Assembly (NCBI GenBank): GCA_963716085.1
Contig: OY970288.1
Span: 3,162,001-3,226,000, forward strand
Direction of reading: 5' to 3'
DNA: 64,000 bases
DNA from: Persicitalea sp963716085
Lineage (GTDB): Bacteria; Bacteroidota; Bacteroidia; Cytophagales; Spirosomataceae
Of this stretch, positions 25,884 to 32,943 are shown one piece after another (within the stretch, counting starts at the first letter, position 1; every line of letters begins with the position of its first letter). The notes under the pieces were generated by a model, which was not told where the DNA came from, searched no databases, and was given only the letters and a program-made list of their open reading frames with translations. The translations under genes and the position numbers were made by a program.

Positions 25884-28691
25884 ATGAAAACACTCGCCCC
25901 GCTTTTCCTTGCTTTCCTCATATTTCCCGCCTCCGCCCAAAAGTGGGTCGCCAACGCTCCTGCCGGAACCTCCTATTTGAAAATAGACGGGAATGGTACC
26001 ACCACCATTCCCAACGGCCGCTTCATCACGCCTTTAGGCCGGCAGATCACCACCGCCCCGCACCCTTACGGCCTGGTGCTTAGCCCCGACGGCAGCGTGG
26101 CGGTCACAGCCAACTCCGGCATCAACCCGATTTCAATCAGCATCATCCGAAACGTGTTGCAGGAAAACGCCAGCGTCCAGCAAGTACCCGACCAGGCCAA
26201 GACCGATAAAGGGGTACTGGAAGCCTGCTTCATGGGCCTCGCCATTACGCCCGACAACCAAACCGTGTACGTAGCGGGCGGCGAGACCAACAAGATTTTC
26301 CTCTTCGACCTGACGACGGGCCGGCCGAAAGGCACCATCAAATGCGCGACCGAAGCCAATGGCATCAATTATTACCACGGCTACATCGGCGATATGGTGC
26401 TTTCCAAAGACGGCAGCACCCTTTACGCCGTGGACCAAATCGGCTTCCGGCTGCTGGTCATCGATACTGAATCCCAGAAAATCCGGCACAACATCCCGAC
26501 GGGCCGCTACCCGTTCGGTGTGTGCCTCTCGCCCGATGAGAAGCGGGTGTACGTCGCCAACGTGGGCGTGTTCGAGTACAAGCCCTTTACGGATTTGGAC
26601 AAAGACGACCTGAAAAGTACCGCCCACAAATGGCCCGCCACCCGGTACAACTCTAAAGAAATGAAGGAGGGCATCCCCGCCGAGGGCGTACCGCCGCTGG
26701 GCGACCCGAACGACCCCGAGGCGTTTTCGGTGTGGAGCTACGAGATTCAAAACGGCAAGCCCGCCGTTCAAGCCAAAATCAAAACCGGGATTCTGGTCGG
26801 GCAGATGGTGGAGGATTTTCCCGCCGTGGGCGGCAGCAGTCCTAACTCGGTGGTCGCCACCGACCAGTACGTGTTCGTGACCAACGGCAACAACGATTGC
26901 GTGTCGGTCATCGACATGAAGCAGGATACCGTCGTCAACACGCTGTACCTCAATCCTGAACCCCGTCTGGGTAATTTGCGCGGCCTGATTCCATTTGGCG
27001 TGGCCGTCTCGCCCGACCAGCGGCGGCTCTACGTCGCCGAGGCGGGGATTAACGCCGTGGCCGTAGTGGATGTACCGACACTCAAAGTACTGGGCCACAT
27101 TCCCACGGGCTGGTTTCCGTCCAAACTGAAAGTCAGTCCTGATGGTAAAAAACTAATTGTGACCAACGCCAAGGGCTACGGTAGCGGCCCGAACGGCGGA
27201 AGTACCTTCACCCTCGGGCCGGAGGGTAGTTATATCGGTAGTTTGATGAAGGGCACGGTGTCAGTCATCGACATTCCGACGGACGCTGAATTACCCGCCC
27301 TCACCCAGAAAGTACTCGACAACAACTACCGCTTCACGCAAGTAGCCGTCAACAATGACAATCCGATTCCGCCCTACCCCGGTGCCTACGAATCTCCCAT
27401 CAAACACATCGTGTTTATCGCCAAGGAGAACCGCACCTACGACGAAGTGTTCGGACAGTTCCCCGGCGGCAACGGTGAGGCGGCTTTGGCCCGCTACGGC
27501 CTAAGCCAGGATTTCACGAGCCGCGATAAGAAACGTTCCGTCACGAGTGGCGACGTCATGCCCAACCACCATTCCTTATCCCGCCAGTTCGCCATGTCGG
27601 ACAACTACTACTGCGACTCCGATGTGTCGGCCGATGGCCACCGCTGGCTCGTGAACACCTACCCCAACGAGTGGGTCGAGACGGGCACCGCCGCCGCGTA
27701 CGGTGGGCAGCGCAGTATGCGTGACAGCTCGCAGGCTCCCGGCAACCTGGCCTTTTATGGCTCGGCGGGCAGCATTTATCCCGAAGACTACAACGAAGCC
27801 GGGTCGCTCTGGGAGCATCTGGAACGCAACGGCAAGGACTTCTACAACTGGGGCTTCGGCGTAGAAATGGCCGCCGCCTACTCCGACAGCACCATGAAGT
27901 ACATCGGTGAGCTGTACACGGTCAACTACCCGCTGCCCGCGCCGCTGTTCGACAAGTCTTCGCAGAAATTCCCAACCTACAACATGGCGATTCCCGACCA
28001 GTTCAGGACCGATGTTTTCATGAAGGAATTCAACGAAAAATGGGCGGGTGACGACAAGGTACTTCCGCCGTTCCTGACGCTAATGCTGCCCAACGACCAC
28101 GGCACCCGCGAGCGTCCGGCGGCGGGCTATCCCTATGTGGAGAGCTACATGGCCGACAATGACCTGGCCCTGGGCCGCACCATCGAGTTCCTGTCGCGCA
28201 CGCCTTATTGGAAAAATATGATGATCGTCGTGACCGAAGACGACCCGCAGGGCGGCGTGGACCACGTGGATGCGCACCGCAGTTTGCTGATGGTGATTTC
28301 GCCCTACGCCAAACGCAACTACGTCGGCCACCAGCATTACAGCTTCGGCAGCATTTTCAAGACCATCTGGCACGTGCTGGGCATCCCCTACCTCAACCAG
28401 TACGACGCTACGGCCACCGATATGCGCGACCTCTTCACCAACACGCCCGACTTCGCGCCCTACAACGCCACGCCCGCCGACCCGCGCATCTTCGACCCCC
28501 AAAAAGCCCTCGACCCCTTCGACGAAAAGTTCGACTGGAAAGCCTTCGCCGAATCCGAAGAACTCGACCGCACAGAAACCATGCAAAAACGCCGCGCCGA
28601 GGACGATGAGGATTTTCGGGAGAAGAAGGACGGGAAGAAAAGGAAAGTGCGGAAAAAGAAAAGGGTGAAGGTGTCGCCGAGGGAGTTTTGA
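25884..28691 (+). CDS. YncE-like propeller fused to phosphoesterase
   Basis: A 935-residue exported protein (signal MKTLAPLFLAFLIFPASA). Residues about 45-480 form a beta-propeller with repeated YVAN/YVAE blades, for example LSPDEKRVYVANVG and VSPDQRRLYVAEAG. Residues about 505-850 are an alkaline-phosphatase-superfamily phosphoesterase: HIVFIAKENRTYDEVFGQFP, MPNHHSLSRQF, DNYYCDSDVSADGH, LMLPNDHG and VTEDDPQGGVDHVDAHRS supply metal ligands. The tail after about 895 is very acidic, then strongly basic (KKDGKKRKVRKKKRVKV), unlike the rest. Probably a periplasmic phosphodi- or monoesterase; substrate unknown. Confidence 0.85.
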   Translation: MKTLAPLFLAFLIFPASAQKWVANAPAGTSYLKIDGNGTTTIPNGRFITPLGRQITTAPHPYGLVLSPDGSVAVTANSGINPISISIIRNVLQENASVQQVPDQAKTDKGVLEACFMGLAITPDNQTVYVAGGETNKIFLFDLTTGRPKGTIKCATEANGINYYHGYIGDMVLSKDGSTLYAVDQIGFRLLVIDTESQKIRHNIPTGRYPFGVCLSPDEKRVYVANVGVFEYKPFTDLDKDDLKSTAHKWPATRYNSKEMKEGIPAEGVPPLGDPNDPEAFSVWSYEIQNGKPAVQAKIKTGILVGQMVEDFPAVGGSSPNSVVATDQYVFVTNGNNDCVSVIDMKQDTVVNTLYLNPEPRLGNLRGLIPFGVAVSPDQRRLYVAEAGINAVAVVDVPTLKVLGHIPTGWFPSKLKVSPDGKKLIVTNAKGYGSGPNGGSTFTLGPEGSYIGSLMKGTVSVIDIPTDAELPALTQKVLDNNYRFTQVAVNNDNPIPPYPGAYESPIKHIVFIAKENRTYDEVFGQFPGGNGEAALARYGLSQDFTSRDKKRSVTSGDVMPNHHSLSRQFAMSDNYYCDSDVSADGHRWLVNTYPNEWVETGTAAAYGGQRSMRDSSQAPGNLAFYGSAGSIYPEDYNEAGSLWEHLERNGKDFYNWGFGVEMAAAYSDSTMKYIGELYTVNYPLPAPLFDKSSQKFPTYNMAIPDQFRTDVFMKEFNEKWAGDDKVLPPFLTLMLPNDHGTRERPAAGYPYVESYMADNDLALGRTIEFLSRTPYWKNMMIVVTEDDPQGGVDHVDAHRSLLMVISPYAKRNYVGHQHYSFGSIFKTIWHVLGIPYLNQYDATATDMRDLFTNTPDFAPYNATPADPRIFDPQKALDPFDEKFDWKAFAESEELDRTETMQKRRAEDDEDFREKKDGKKRKVRKKKRVKVSPREF

Positions 28692-28708
28692 GGGAGAAAG
28701 TACCAACT

Positions 28709-28739
28709 TTGATTTGTACGGCCTGCATCGTTATATTTG
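28709..28739 (+). promoter_or_regulatory. Promoter of the DUF6364/PIN pair
   Basis: TTG at 28709-28711, a 20-bp spacer, then TATATTTG at 28732-28739. It fits the Bacteroidota consensus and supports the ATG at 28764 rather than the GTG at 28737. Confidence 0.65.
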
Positions 28740-28763
28740 TGCGTATACAAACAAGATACTGAC

Positions 28764-29021
28764 ATGAACGCAAAACTGACCATAAAACTCGACAAGGATG
28801 TGATCGAGAAAGCGAAAGAGTACGCCGCCGCTCAGGAGAGAAGCCTGTCGAACTTGGTTGAATCTTATCTCAAAGCTCTGGTTAATAGGGAGAAGTCGGA
28901 TAATTTCGAGGAAATTGAGATAACCCCGTTTGTGAGAAGCATGACTATGGGTAACGACCTCCCGCCGGATTTCGATTATAAGAATGCCGTGAGAGAGCAT
29001 TTAGTCGAAAAGTACAAATGA
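28764..29021 (+). CDS. DUF6364 family antitoxin
   Basis: An 85-residue protein with a ribbon-helix-helix-like start (KLTIKLDKDVIEKAKEYAAA then RSLSNLVESYLKALV) and an acidic C-terminal tail ending VREHLVEKYK that could wrap the toxin. Its stop overlaps the PIN gene start by 4 bp (ATGA), the usual antitoxin-toxin coupling. The DNA-binding N-terminus probably represses the promoter just upstream. Two decayed relatives lie at 31061 and 34547. Confidence 0.8.
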   Translation: MNAKLTIKLDKDVIEKAKEYAAAQERSLSNLVESYLKALVNREKSDNFEEIEITPFVRSMTMGNDLPPDFDYKNAVREHLVEKYK

Positions 29022-29440
29022 GGAAAGATCGTTTGTTCCTAGATACCAACGTGATCATAGATTTGCTCGACGAGCGTCCTCCCTTCTTTGAGGCGATTGT
29101 CAAAATCGCCTCACTAGCCGACTCAAAAAAAGTAGTATTGGTAGCTTCTTCCTTATCCTATCCTACTATTGATTACGTGCTTTCCAAGATAAAAGGCCCG
29201 GAAAGGGTAAAAGAAAAGCTCCGCCGATTTAAGGCCATCTCCGAGATAAGCGATCTGAACAAATCTGTTATTGGGAAAGGGCTTAACTCAAAATTTGCGG
29301 ACTTTGAAGACTCGCTCCAATATTATTGTGCACTACAAGCGAACTGTGCAACAATTATCACACGAGATGTCAAAGATTTCAAAGAATCGGCCTTACCTGT
29401 TATGACGCCAGACGAATACTTGCGTAGTCGGGACAAATAA
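29018..29440 (+). CDS. PIN-domain ribonuclease toxin (VapC-like)
   Basis: A 140-residue PIN nuclease. Acidic metal-binding residues are visible: Asp9 in FLDTNVIIDLL, Asp95/Glu97/Asp98 in ADFEDSLQY and Asp117/Asp120 in TRDVKDF, the order expected for an active fold. Coupled by a 4-bp overlap to the DUF6364 antitoxin. PIN toxins cleave tRNA or rRNA when released. Confidence 0.85.
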   Translation: MRKDRLFLDTNVIIDLLDERPPFFEAIVKIASLADSKKVVLVASSLSYPTIDYVLSKIKGPERVKEKLRRFKAISEISDLNKSVIGKGLNSKFADFEDSLQYYCALQANCATIITRDVKDFKESALPVMTPDEYLRSRDK

Positions 29441-29482
29441 TTTTTGATATGGAAATCAAACCTTTGGAAAGCGAGGGAAATT

Positions 29483-29806
29483 ATGGCTTTATTCGATCCA
29501 GCCCATCCGGGCGAACTGATCCGTGAAACGCTCACGGGTATTTTTAAAGAAACGGGAGAAAAACTGACGGTGTCCGAAGTAGCTACGGGCCTTGGCACCA
29601 CTCGTAAAGCCCTATCTGCCATTATCAACGGCAAGCAAAGTGTCACGCCTGAAATGGCGATCAGGCTTGGTACTGCTTTTACCAATACCAAGCCGGGATT
29701 TTGGCTGACCGTGCAGGAAAACTACGATCTAGCCAAGGCCAGAGAGAAAGTCGATCCGAGTAGCATCCGCACTTTTTGGCAGCCTGATGGCTTTTTGAAT
29801 GCTTGA
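29483..29806 (+). CDS. higA: HigA-type antitoxin, no adjacent toxin
   Basis: A 107-residue XRE-type protein of the HigA family: HPGELIRETL near the start, helix-turn-helix SEVATGLGTTRKALSAIING, then the family-typical VTPEMAIRLGTAFTNTKPGFWLTVQENYDLAKA. The ATG at 29483 puts the conserved FDPAHPGE at the N-terminus. HigB normally precedes HigA; here the preceding gene is PIN and no RelE/HigB frame is present, so this is an orphan or a third member of the PIN operon. A piece of a second HigA gene is found at 31286. Confidence 0.8.
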   Translation: MALFDPAHPGELIRETLTGIFKETGEKLTVSEVATGLGTTRKALSAIINGKQSVTPEMAIRLGTAFTNTKPGFWLTVQENYDLAKAREKVDPSSIRTFWQPDGFLNA

Positions 29807-29831
29807 TAGATTTCAAAATAGAGTTTTAAAG

Positions 29832-29893
29832 CCCGGATCGCGTCATAAACGCGAGGTGGATGACCGCGCCCGATTACAAAACGGGGCGAGCGA
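29832..29893 (-). repeat. Two-hairpin repeat, copy D (inverted)
   Basis: Read on the minus strand it contains TTTTGTAATCGGG, then a GCGTTTATGACGC hairpin, matching the copies at 30873, 30983 and 34471, which lie on the plus strand. It sits directly upstream of the AbiTii gene, opposite in orientation to the copy after that gene. Confidence 0.55.
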
Positions 29894-29919
29894 GGGGCAA
29901 AAAAAATTAAAAAATTTCG

Positions 29920-30840
29920 ATGAAACTGATTAGTGAAATAATAAATGATCTTGTAGATACGGAGAAAACAATTTCATCTCCTCTGCTTAAAACAAAAGTT
30001 TTAGCAAGTAGATTAAAAAACATTGATCTATTAAAGTGGATAGATGGTGAACTGAATGGCTATGACCCTAGTGGGGATATACCAAATTACAGAATTTGTG
30101 TTGCAAATATTTCTGGTACATATATGAATGGTTATACTCAGGTGAATGATCAACCACTTCCACTTTCCGGGTTGCCGGAGGAGCTTCAAGACTCAATCAG
30201 ACAAATGAAGTTTTTTCATAGTATAGCCACTTTGGAATCTATGAAGAATGAAAGAAATATCGGTATATTAGAAACCATTCTTCCTGCTGAGTTAACTTTG
30301 GTTATAGAACGAAATATAAAGAAAAAAGGCAATCCTTATTTTCAATTATTTAAAGCAAGAAAATATACTTCAATTAGTATATTAACAGACATACTTTCAA
30401 TCGTGAGATCCAAACTACTTGATTTTATGCTAAAAATAGATGAGGAATTTGGTAATCTTACTGAAATAGAGGAACTTAGAAAGAAAAATGATGTTATTTC
30501 AGCTATTGTAAATCAAACAATTGTTACTGCCGGAGATGGAAGTATCATCAATACAGGAGATAACTCTAAGATAAAAGCAAAAATATCTATTGAGAAAGGT
30601 AATAAGGAATTGTTAAAACAAAGATTAGTTGAAAACGGCGTTTCCCAATATGATAGTGACGAGCTTCTTAAAATTGTTGATTTGGAGAGTCCAGATGCAT
30701 CAAATGGAAAGTTTGGGAGCCAAGTAAATGATTGGATAAAGAAAATGGTTGGAAAATCATTAGAAAGAAGTTGGGAAATTAGTATCGGCATCGCAGGTAG
30801 TTTACTCGCTGATTTAATTCAATCCTATTACGGGCTTTGA
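29920..30840 (+). CDS. AbiTii-domain protein, candidate defence gene
   Basis: A 306-residue protein. The N-terminus (about 3-105) matches the AbiTii domain: LISEIINDLVDTEKTISSPL, VLASRLKNIDLLKWIDGELNGY, PNYRICVANISG and GLPEELQDSI. A central helical part is followed by a short SIINTGDNSKIKAK strand region and a C-terminal helix with small residues (ISIGIAGSLLADLIQSYYG) that could sit in a membrane. Base composition is clearly AT-richer than flanking genes, and inverted copies of a repeat bracket it, so it was probably acquired. AbiTii domains occur in phage-defence and abortive-infection proteins; a role here is inference. Confidence 0.7.
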   Translation: MKLISEIINDLVDTEKTISSPLLKTKVLASRLKNIDLLKWIDGELNGYDPSGDIPNYRICVANISGTYMNGYTQVNDQPLPLSGLPEELQDSIRQMKFFHSIATLESMKNERNIGILETILPAELTLVIERNIKKKGNPYFQLFKARKYTSISILTDILSIVRSKLLDFMLKIDEEFGNLTEIEELRKKNDVISAIVNQTIVTAGDGSIINTGDNSKIKAKISIEKGNKELLKQRLVENGVSQYDSDELLKIVDLESPDASNGKFGSQVNDWIKKMVGKSLERSWEISIGIAGSLLADLIQSYYGL

Positions 30841-30872
30841 TAATGGATCTTTTGACGGGATTTTATACTCGA

Positions 30873-30973
30873 CCTGATTTACAATCGGGGCGCACTTCAC
30901 CTACCGCTTTCAACGCGACCAACAGAACGCCCCATTTCCCAACCCTAACATAAAATCAAAACTAACCCTAACC
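30873..30973 (+). repeat. Two-hairpin repeat, copy A with 8 codons of DUF6364
   Basis: Begins CCTGATTTACAATCGGGGCG, includes GCTTTCAACGCG, and ends in ATAAAATCAAAACTAACCC, the start of a DUF6364 gene whose ATG has become ATA and which breaks off after about 8 codons. Copy B follows at a 110-bp offset. Confidence 0.65.
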
Positions 30974-30982
30974 CCAGCTCGC

Positions 30983-31083
30983 CCTGATTTGTAATCGGGA
31001 CGCAACTCCACATAGCGTTTTTAACGCGTCCAGCAGAACATTCCATTCGCCAACCCTACCATGAAATCAAATCTAACCCTAAC
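30983..31083 (+). repeat. Two-hairpin repeat, copy B
   Basis: Begins CCTGATTTGTAATCGGGACG (hairpin GATT/AATC), then GCGTTTTTAACGC (second hairpin), and runs into the ATG and first codons of the DUF6364 remnant at 31061. Same layout as copy A. Confidence 0.65.
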
Positions 31084-31341
31084 ACTCGACAAGGACGCAA
31101 TCAAGAAAGCAAAAGAGTACGCTGCCGCTCAGGAAAGGATCCTGTCGAACTTAGTTGAGTCCTACCTAAAAGCATTCGTGAATCGTGAGGAATTAATAAA
31201 TTTGGAGAAATTTCCAATATCCCCTCTAATGAAGAGCATGACCTCGGGCAACCACCTTCCGACGGATTTCGATTACAAGACCGCTATTGGCACGACCCAA
31301 AAGCACTATCCGCTATCATCAACGGCAAGCAAGAGGAATAG
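31061..31341 (+). pseudogene. DUF6364 antitoxin remnant joined to HigA fragment
   Basis: Codons 1 to about 75 encode a DUF6364 antitoxin (NLTLTLDKDAIKKAKEYAAA, LSNLVESYLKAFV, DFDYKTAIG) similar to the gene at 28764. From about 31286 the DNA instead matches the middle of the higA gene; in its frame it reads KALSAIINGKQEE then TAG, against KALSAIINGKQSV in the intact HigA. So the antitoxin tail, the whole PIN gene and the start of higA have been deleted. The open frame that continues to 31510 is a chance extension into the end of the SDR gene. Confidence 0.75.
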
Positions 31342-31363
31342 AAACAGGTATTTACATTTTCTC

Positions 31364-32239
31364 CTATGTTGTAAGTTCAGGCTGGTGCGGTGCCAGACTA
31401 CGGGCGATGATATAATCAAGCCAACGGTCTGGCAAGAATCTTATCAGTCTCGAAAGCACGAGCGCATCATTCCCAATAGTGTATCGTGCTTTGGGTCGTT
31501 TGATGGTTAGGATGTCCGCAATCACTCGTCCCGCTTTTTTTGCTGGTACTGCTTTGTTTGTGTACGATTCTGCTTGTGCTACCATAGCGTGCATTAGCCC
31601 ACCGTATCGACCACGCTGTTTGGGGGTCATTTCACTCGTAATTTTTTCAGCATTGGGGCGGACCCTAGCGCTCATTGCGGAAGTAACGGCTCCTGGCTCC
31701 ACCACAACCACCTTGACGCCTAAGTGTTTGAGCTCCCTGCGCAAAGCATCGCTCATTCCTTCCAGAGCAAATTTGGTGCTGGCATAAGGCCCATAACAAC
31801 CCATGGCAACTTTACCGCCTATGGAACTGATGTTGACGATAGTGCCCTTGCTATTGAGCAGCACTGGCAGAAGTGCCTGAATCATTGCGACCTGACCGAA
31901 CAAGTTCACCTCGAACTGTCTGCGCCATTCTGACAGTGGCAGCACTTCCACAGGCGTGTTGATTTCAATGGCAGCATTGTTTATCAATGCTCGTAGTTGG
32001 CGTTTTTCAGGATCTTGCTCGATGCGCTGCACCAAATCAGCTATATGCTCTTCCATCGTAATGTCGAGTACAACAGGCTCGATATTTTTGGCGCGGATGG
32101 CATCTGCATCGGTATTGTTACGCACACCCGCAAGGACATGAAAACCTCGATTGGCAAGTTCTCTGGCAGTAGCATTACCGATGCCTGTAGACGATCCGGT
32201 GATGATTACAATCTCACTTGGAGTGTTTGAAGCTGTCAT
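31364..32239 (-). CDS. Short-chain dehydrogenase/reductase
   Basis: A 291-residue classical SDR. The NAD(P) loop is ITGSSTGIGNATA (about 13-25), followed by LDITME, INNAA, the catalytic Ser in VNISSIGG and YxxxK in YGPYASTKFALEG, and PGAVTSAM. Arg/Asn after the second strand (VRNN) suggests NADPH preference. It is divergent from a MerR regulator with an operator dyad touching its promoter, so it is probably the regulated target. Substrate unknown. Confidence 0.9.
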   Translation of the reverse strand: MTASNTPSEIVIITGSSTGIGNATARELANRGFHVLAGVRNNTDADAIRAKNIEPVVLDITMEEHIADLVQRIEQDPEKRQLRALINNAAIEINTPVEVLPLSEWRRQFEVNLFGQVAMIQALLPVLLNSKGTIVNISSIGGKVAMGCYGPYASTKFALEGMSDALRRELKHLGVKVVVVEPGAVTSAMSARVRPNAEKITSEMTPKQRGRYGGLMHAMVAQAESYTNKAVPAKKAGRVIADILTIKRPKARYTIGNDALVLSRLIRFLPDRWLDYIIARSLAPHQPELTT

Positions 32240-32260
32240 ATTTCTTTAAAAAATTGCGTT

Positions 32261-32293
32261 GGGTTGCAAAGCTATACTGTATTTTTGCAACCC
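32261..32293. promoter_or_regulatory. Inverted repeat in SDR/MerR control region
   Basis: GGGTTGCAAA and TTTGCAACCC, perfect 10-bp arms around a 13-bp centre. The -7 boxes of both divergent promoters lie on its arms: TAGCTTTG (minus, 32274-32267) and TATTTTTG (plus, 32280-32287). Confidence 0.65.
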
Positions 32294-32297
32294 ACAA
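32267..32297 (-). promoter_or_regulatory. Promoter of the SDR gene
   Basis: On the minus strand TTG at 32297-32295, a 20-bp spacer and TAGCTTTG at 32274-32267, 28 bp before the ATG at 32239. The -33 box overlaps the edge of the MerR-type dyad at 32296. Confidence 0.65.
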
Positions 32298-32319
32298 GTA
32301 TAGAGTATGCTCTATACTT
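32296..32319. promoter_or_regulatory. MerR-type operator dyad
   Basis: Perfect inverted repeat of 10-bp arms AAGTATAGAG and CTCTATACTT around TATG. It overlaps the SDR -33 box and precedes the MerR gene by 30 bp, fitting autoregulation and control of the SDR by the MerR dimer. Confidence 0.7.
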
Positions 32320-32349
32320 TATAAATTTTCAGAAAAATTAAGCATCGTT

Positions 32350-32712
32350 ATGTTAATAAGTGAATTGTCAAAGCGCACCGATGTGTCAGTGCATACTTTG
32401 AGGTACTACGAAAACTGCGGCTTAATTAAGGGCCAACAGGTTGCATCCGTCAAGTCCAACAATTACAAGCAGTACGACGAAATTGCTGTCGAGAAAGTGG
32501 TTTGGATCATCGAATCCAAAAAAGCAGGCTTCACACTCGCCGAGATAAGACAGTCGATGCACGATTGGTTCGACAATAAATTGTCAGTCGAAAGAAAGGT
32601 TGAGATCGGACGGAAGAAAATTGAAGAGATTGAAAGTAAAATTAAGGAGCTGCAAAAGGTAAGAAAGTTCTTAATTGGTGCGGTCAAGGACGTTGAAAAG
32701 GGTGATTGTTAG
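32350..32712 (+). CDS. MerR family regulator
   Basis: A 120-residue regulator: helix-turn-helix and wing (LISELSKRTDVSVHTLRYYE, then GLIKGQQVASVKSNNYKQYD), followed by a long dimerisation coiled coil (KVEIGRKKIEEIESKIKELQKVRKFLIG). There is no ligand-binding domain; a Cys near the end (EKGDC) is the only candidate sensor residue. The ATG at 32350 gives a normal MerR N-terminus; the open frame upstream to 32218 runs through the promoter region. Probably controls the divergent SDR gene and itself. Confidence 0.88.
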   Translation: MLISELSKRTDVSVHTLRYYENCGLIKGQQVASVKSNNYKQYDEIAVEKVVWIIESKKAGFTLAEIRQSMHDWFDNKLSVERKVEIGRKKIEEIESKIKELQKVRKFLIGAVKDVEKGDC

Positions 32713-32790
32713 ACATTCTAGATTTTCAGTTTTGATTTTTCTAAAATACATCTCATTATTGATGGGTGAATTGATCTGTAAAGAACTTGA

Positions 32791-32856
32791 ATGTCAGGCT
32801 GAGCGGAGTCGAAACCGGTCCTCATAGGTGGGTTTCGACTCCGCTCAGCCTGACAT
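32791..32856. repeat. Large perfect inverted repeat
   Basis: Perfect 26-bp arms (starting ATGTCAGGCTGAGCGGAGTC and its complement) around a 14-base loop, in the gap between the convergent MerR and aminotransferase genes. It could act as a two-way terminator, but no T-run follows; its size and sequence look like a dispersed REP-type element. Confidence 0.9.
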
Positions 32857-32943
32857 CTGCCAAAAGACAAACCTGACTTTACAAGCATATTTAAGCGTCA
32901 TTAAATCAATCCAAAATCAAAGTGTTTATTCAATACATAACCA

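Noticed and set aside
29018..29806. HigB toxin upstream of HigA
   Set aside because: The gene before HigA is a PIN-domain protein; no RelE/HigB-like frame was found on either strand.
31342..31510. Continuation of the DUF6364 remnant as a 149-residue protein
   Set aside because: After the HigA fragment the frame runs into the 3' end of the convergent SDR gene and has no homology.
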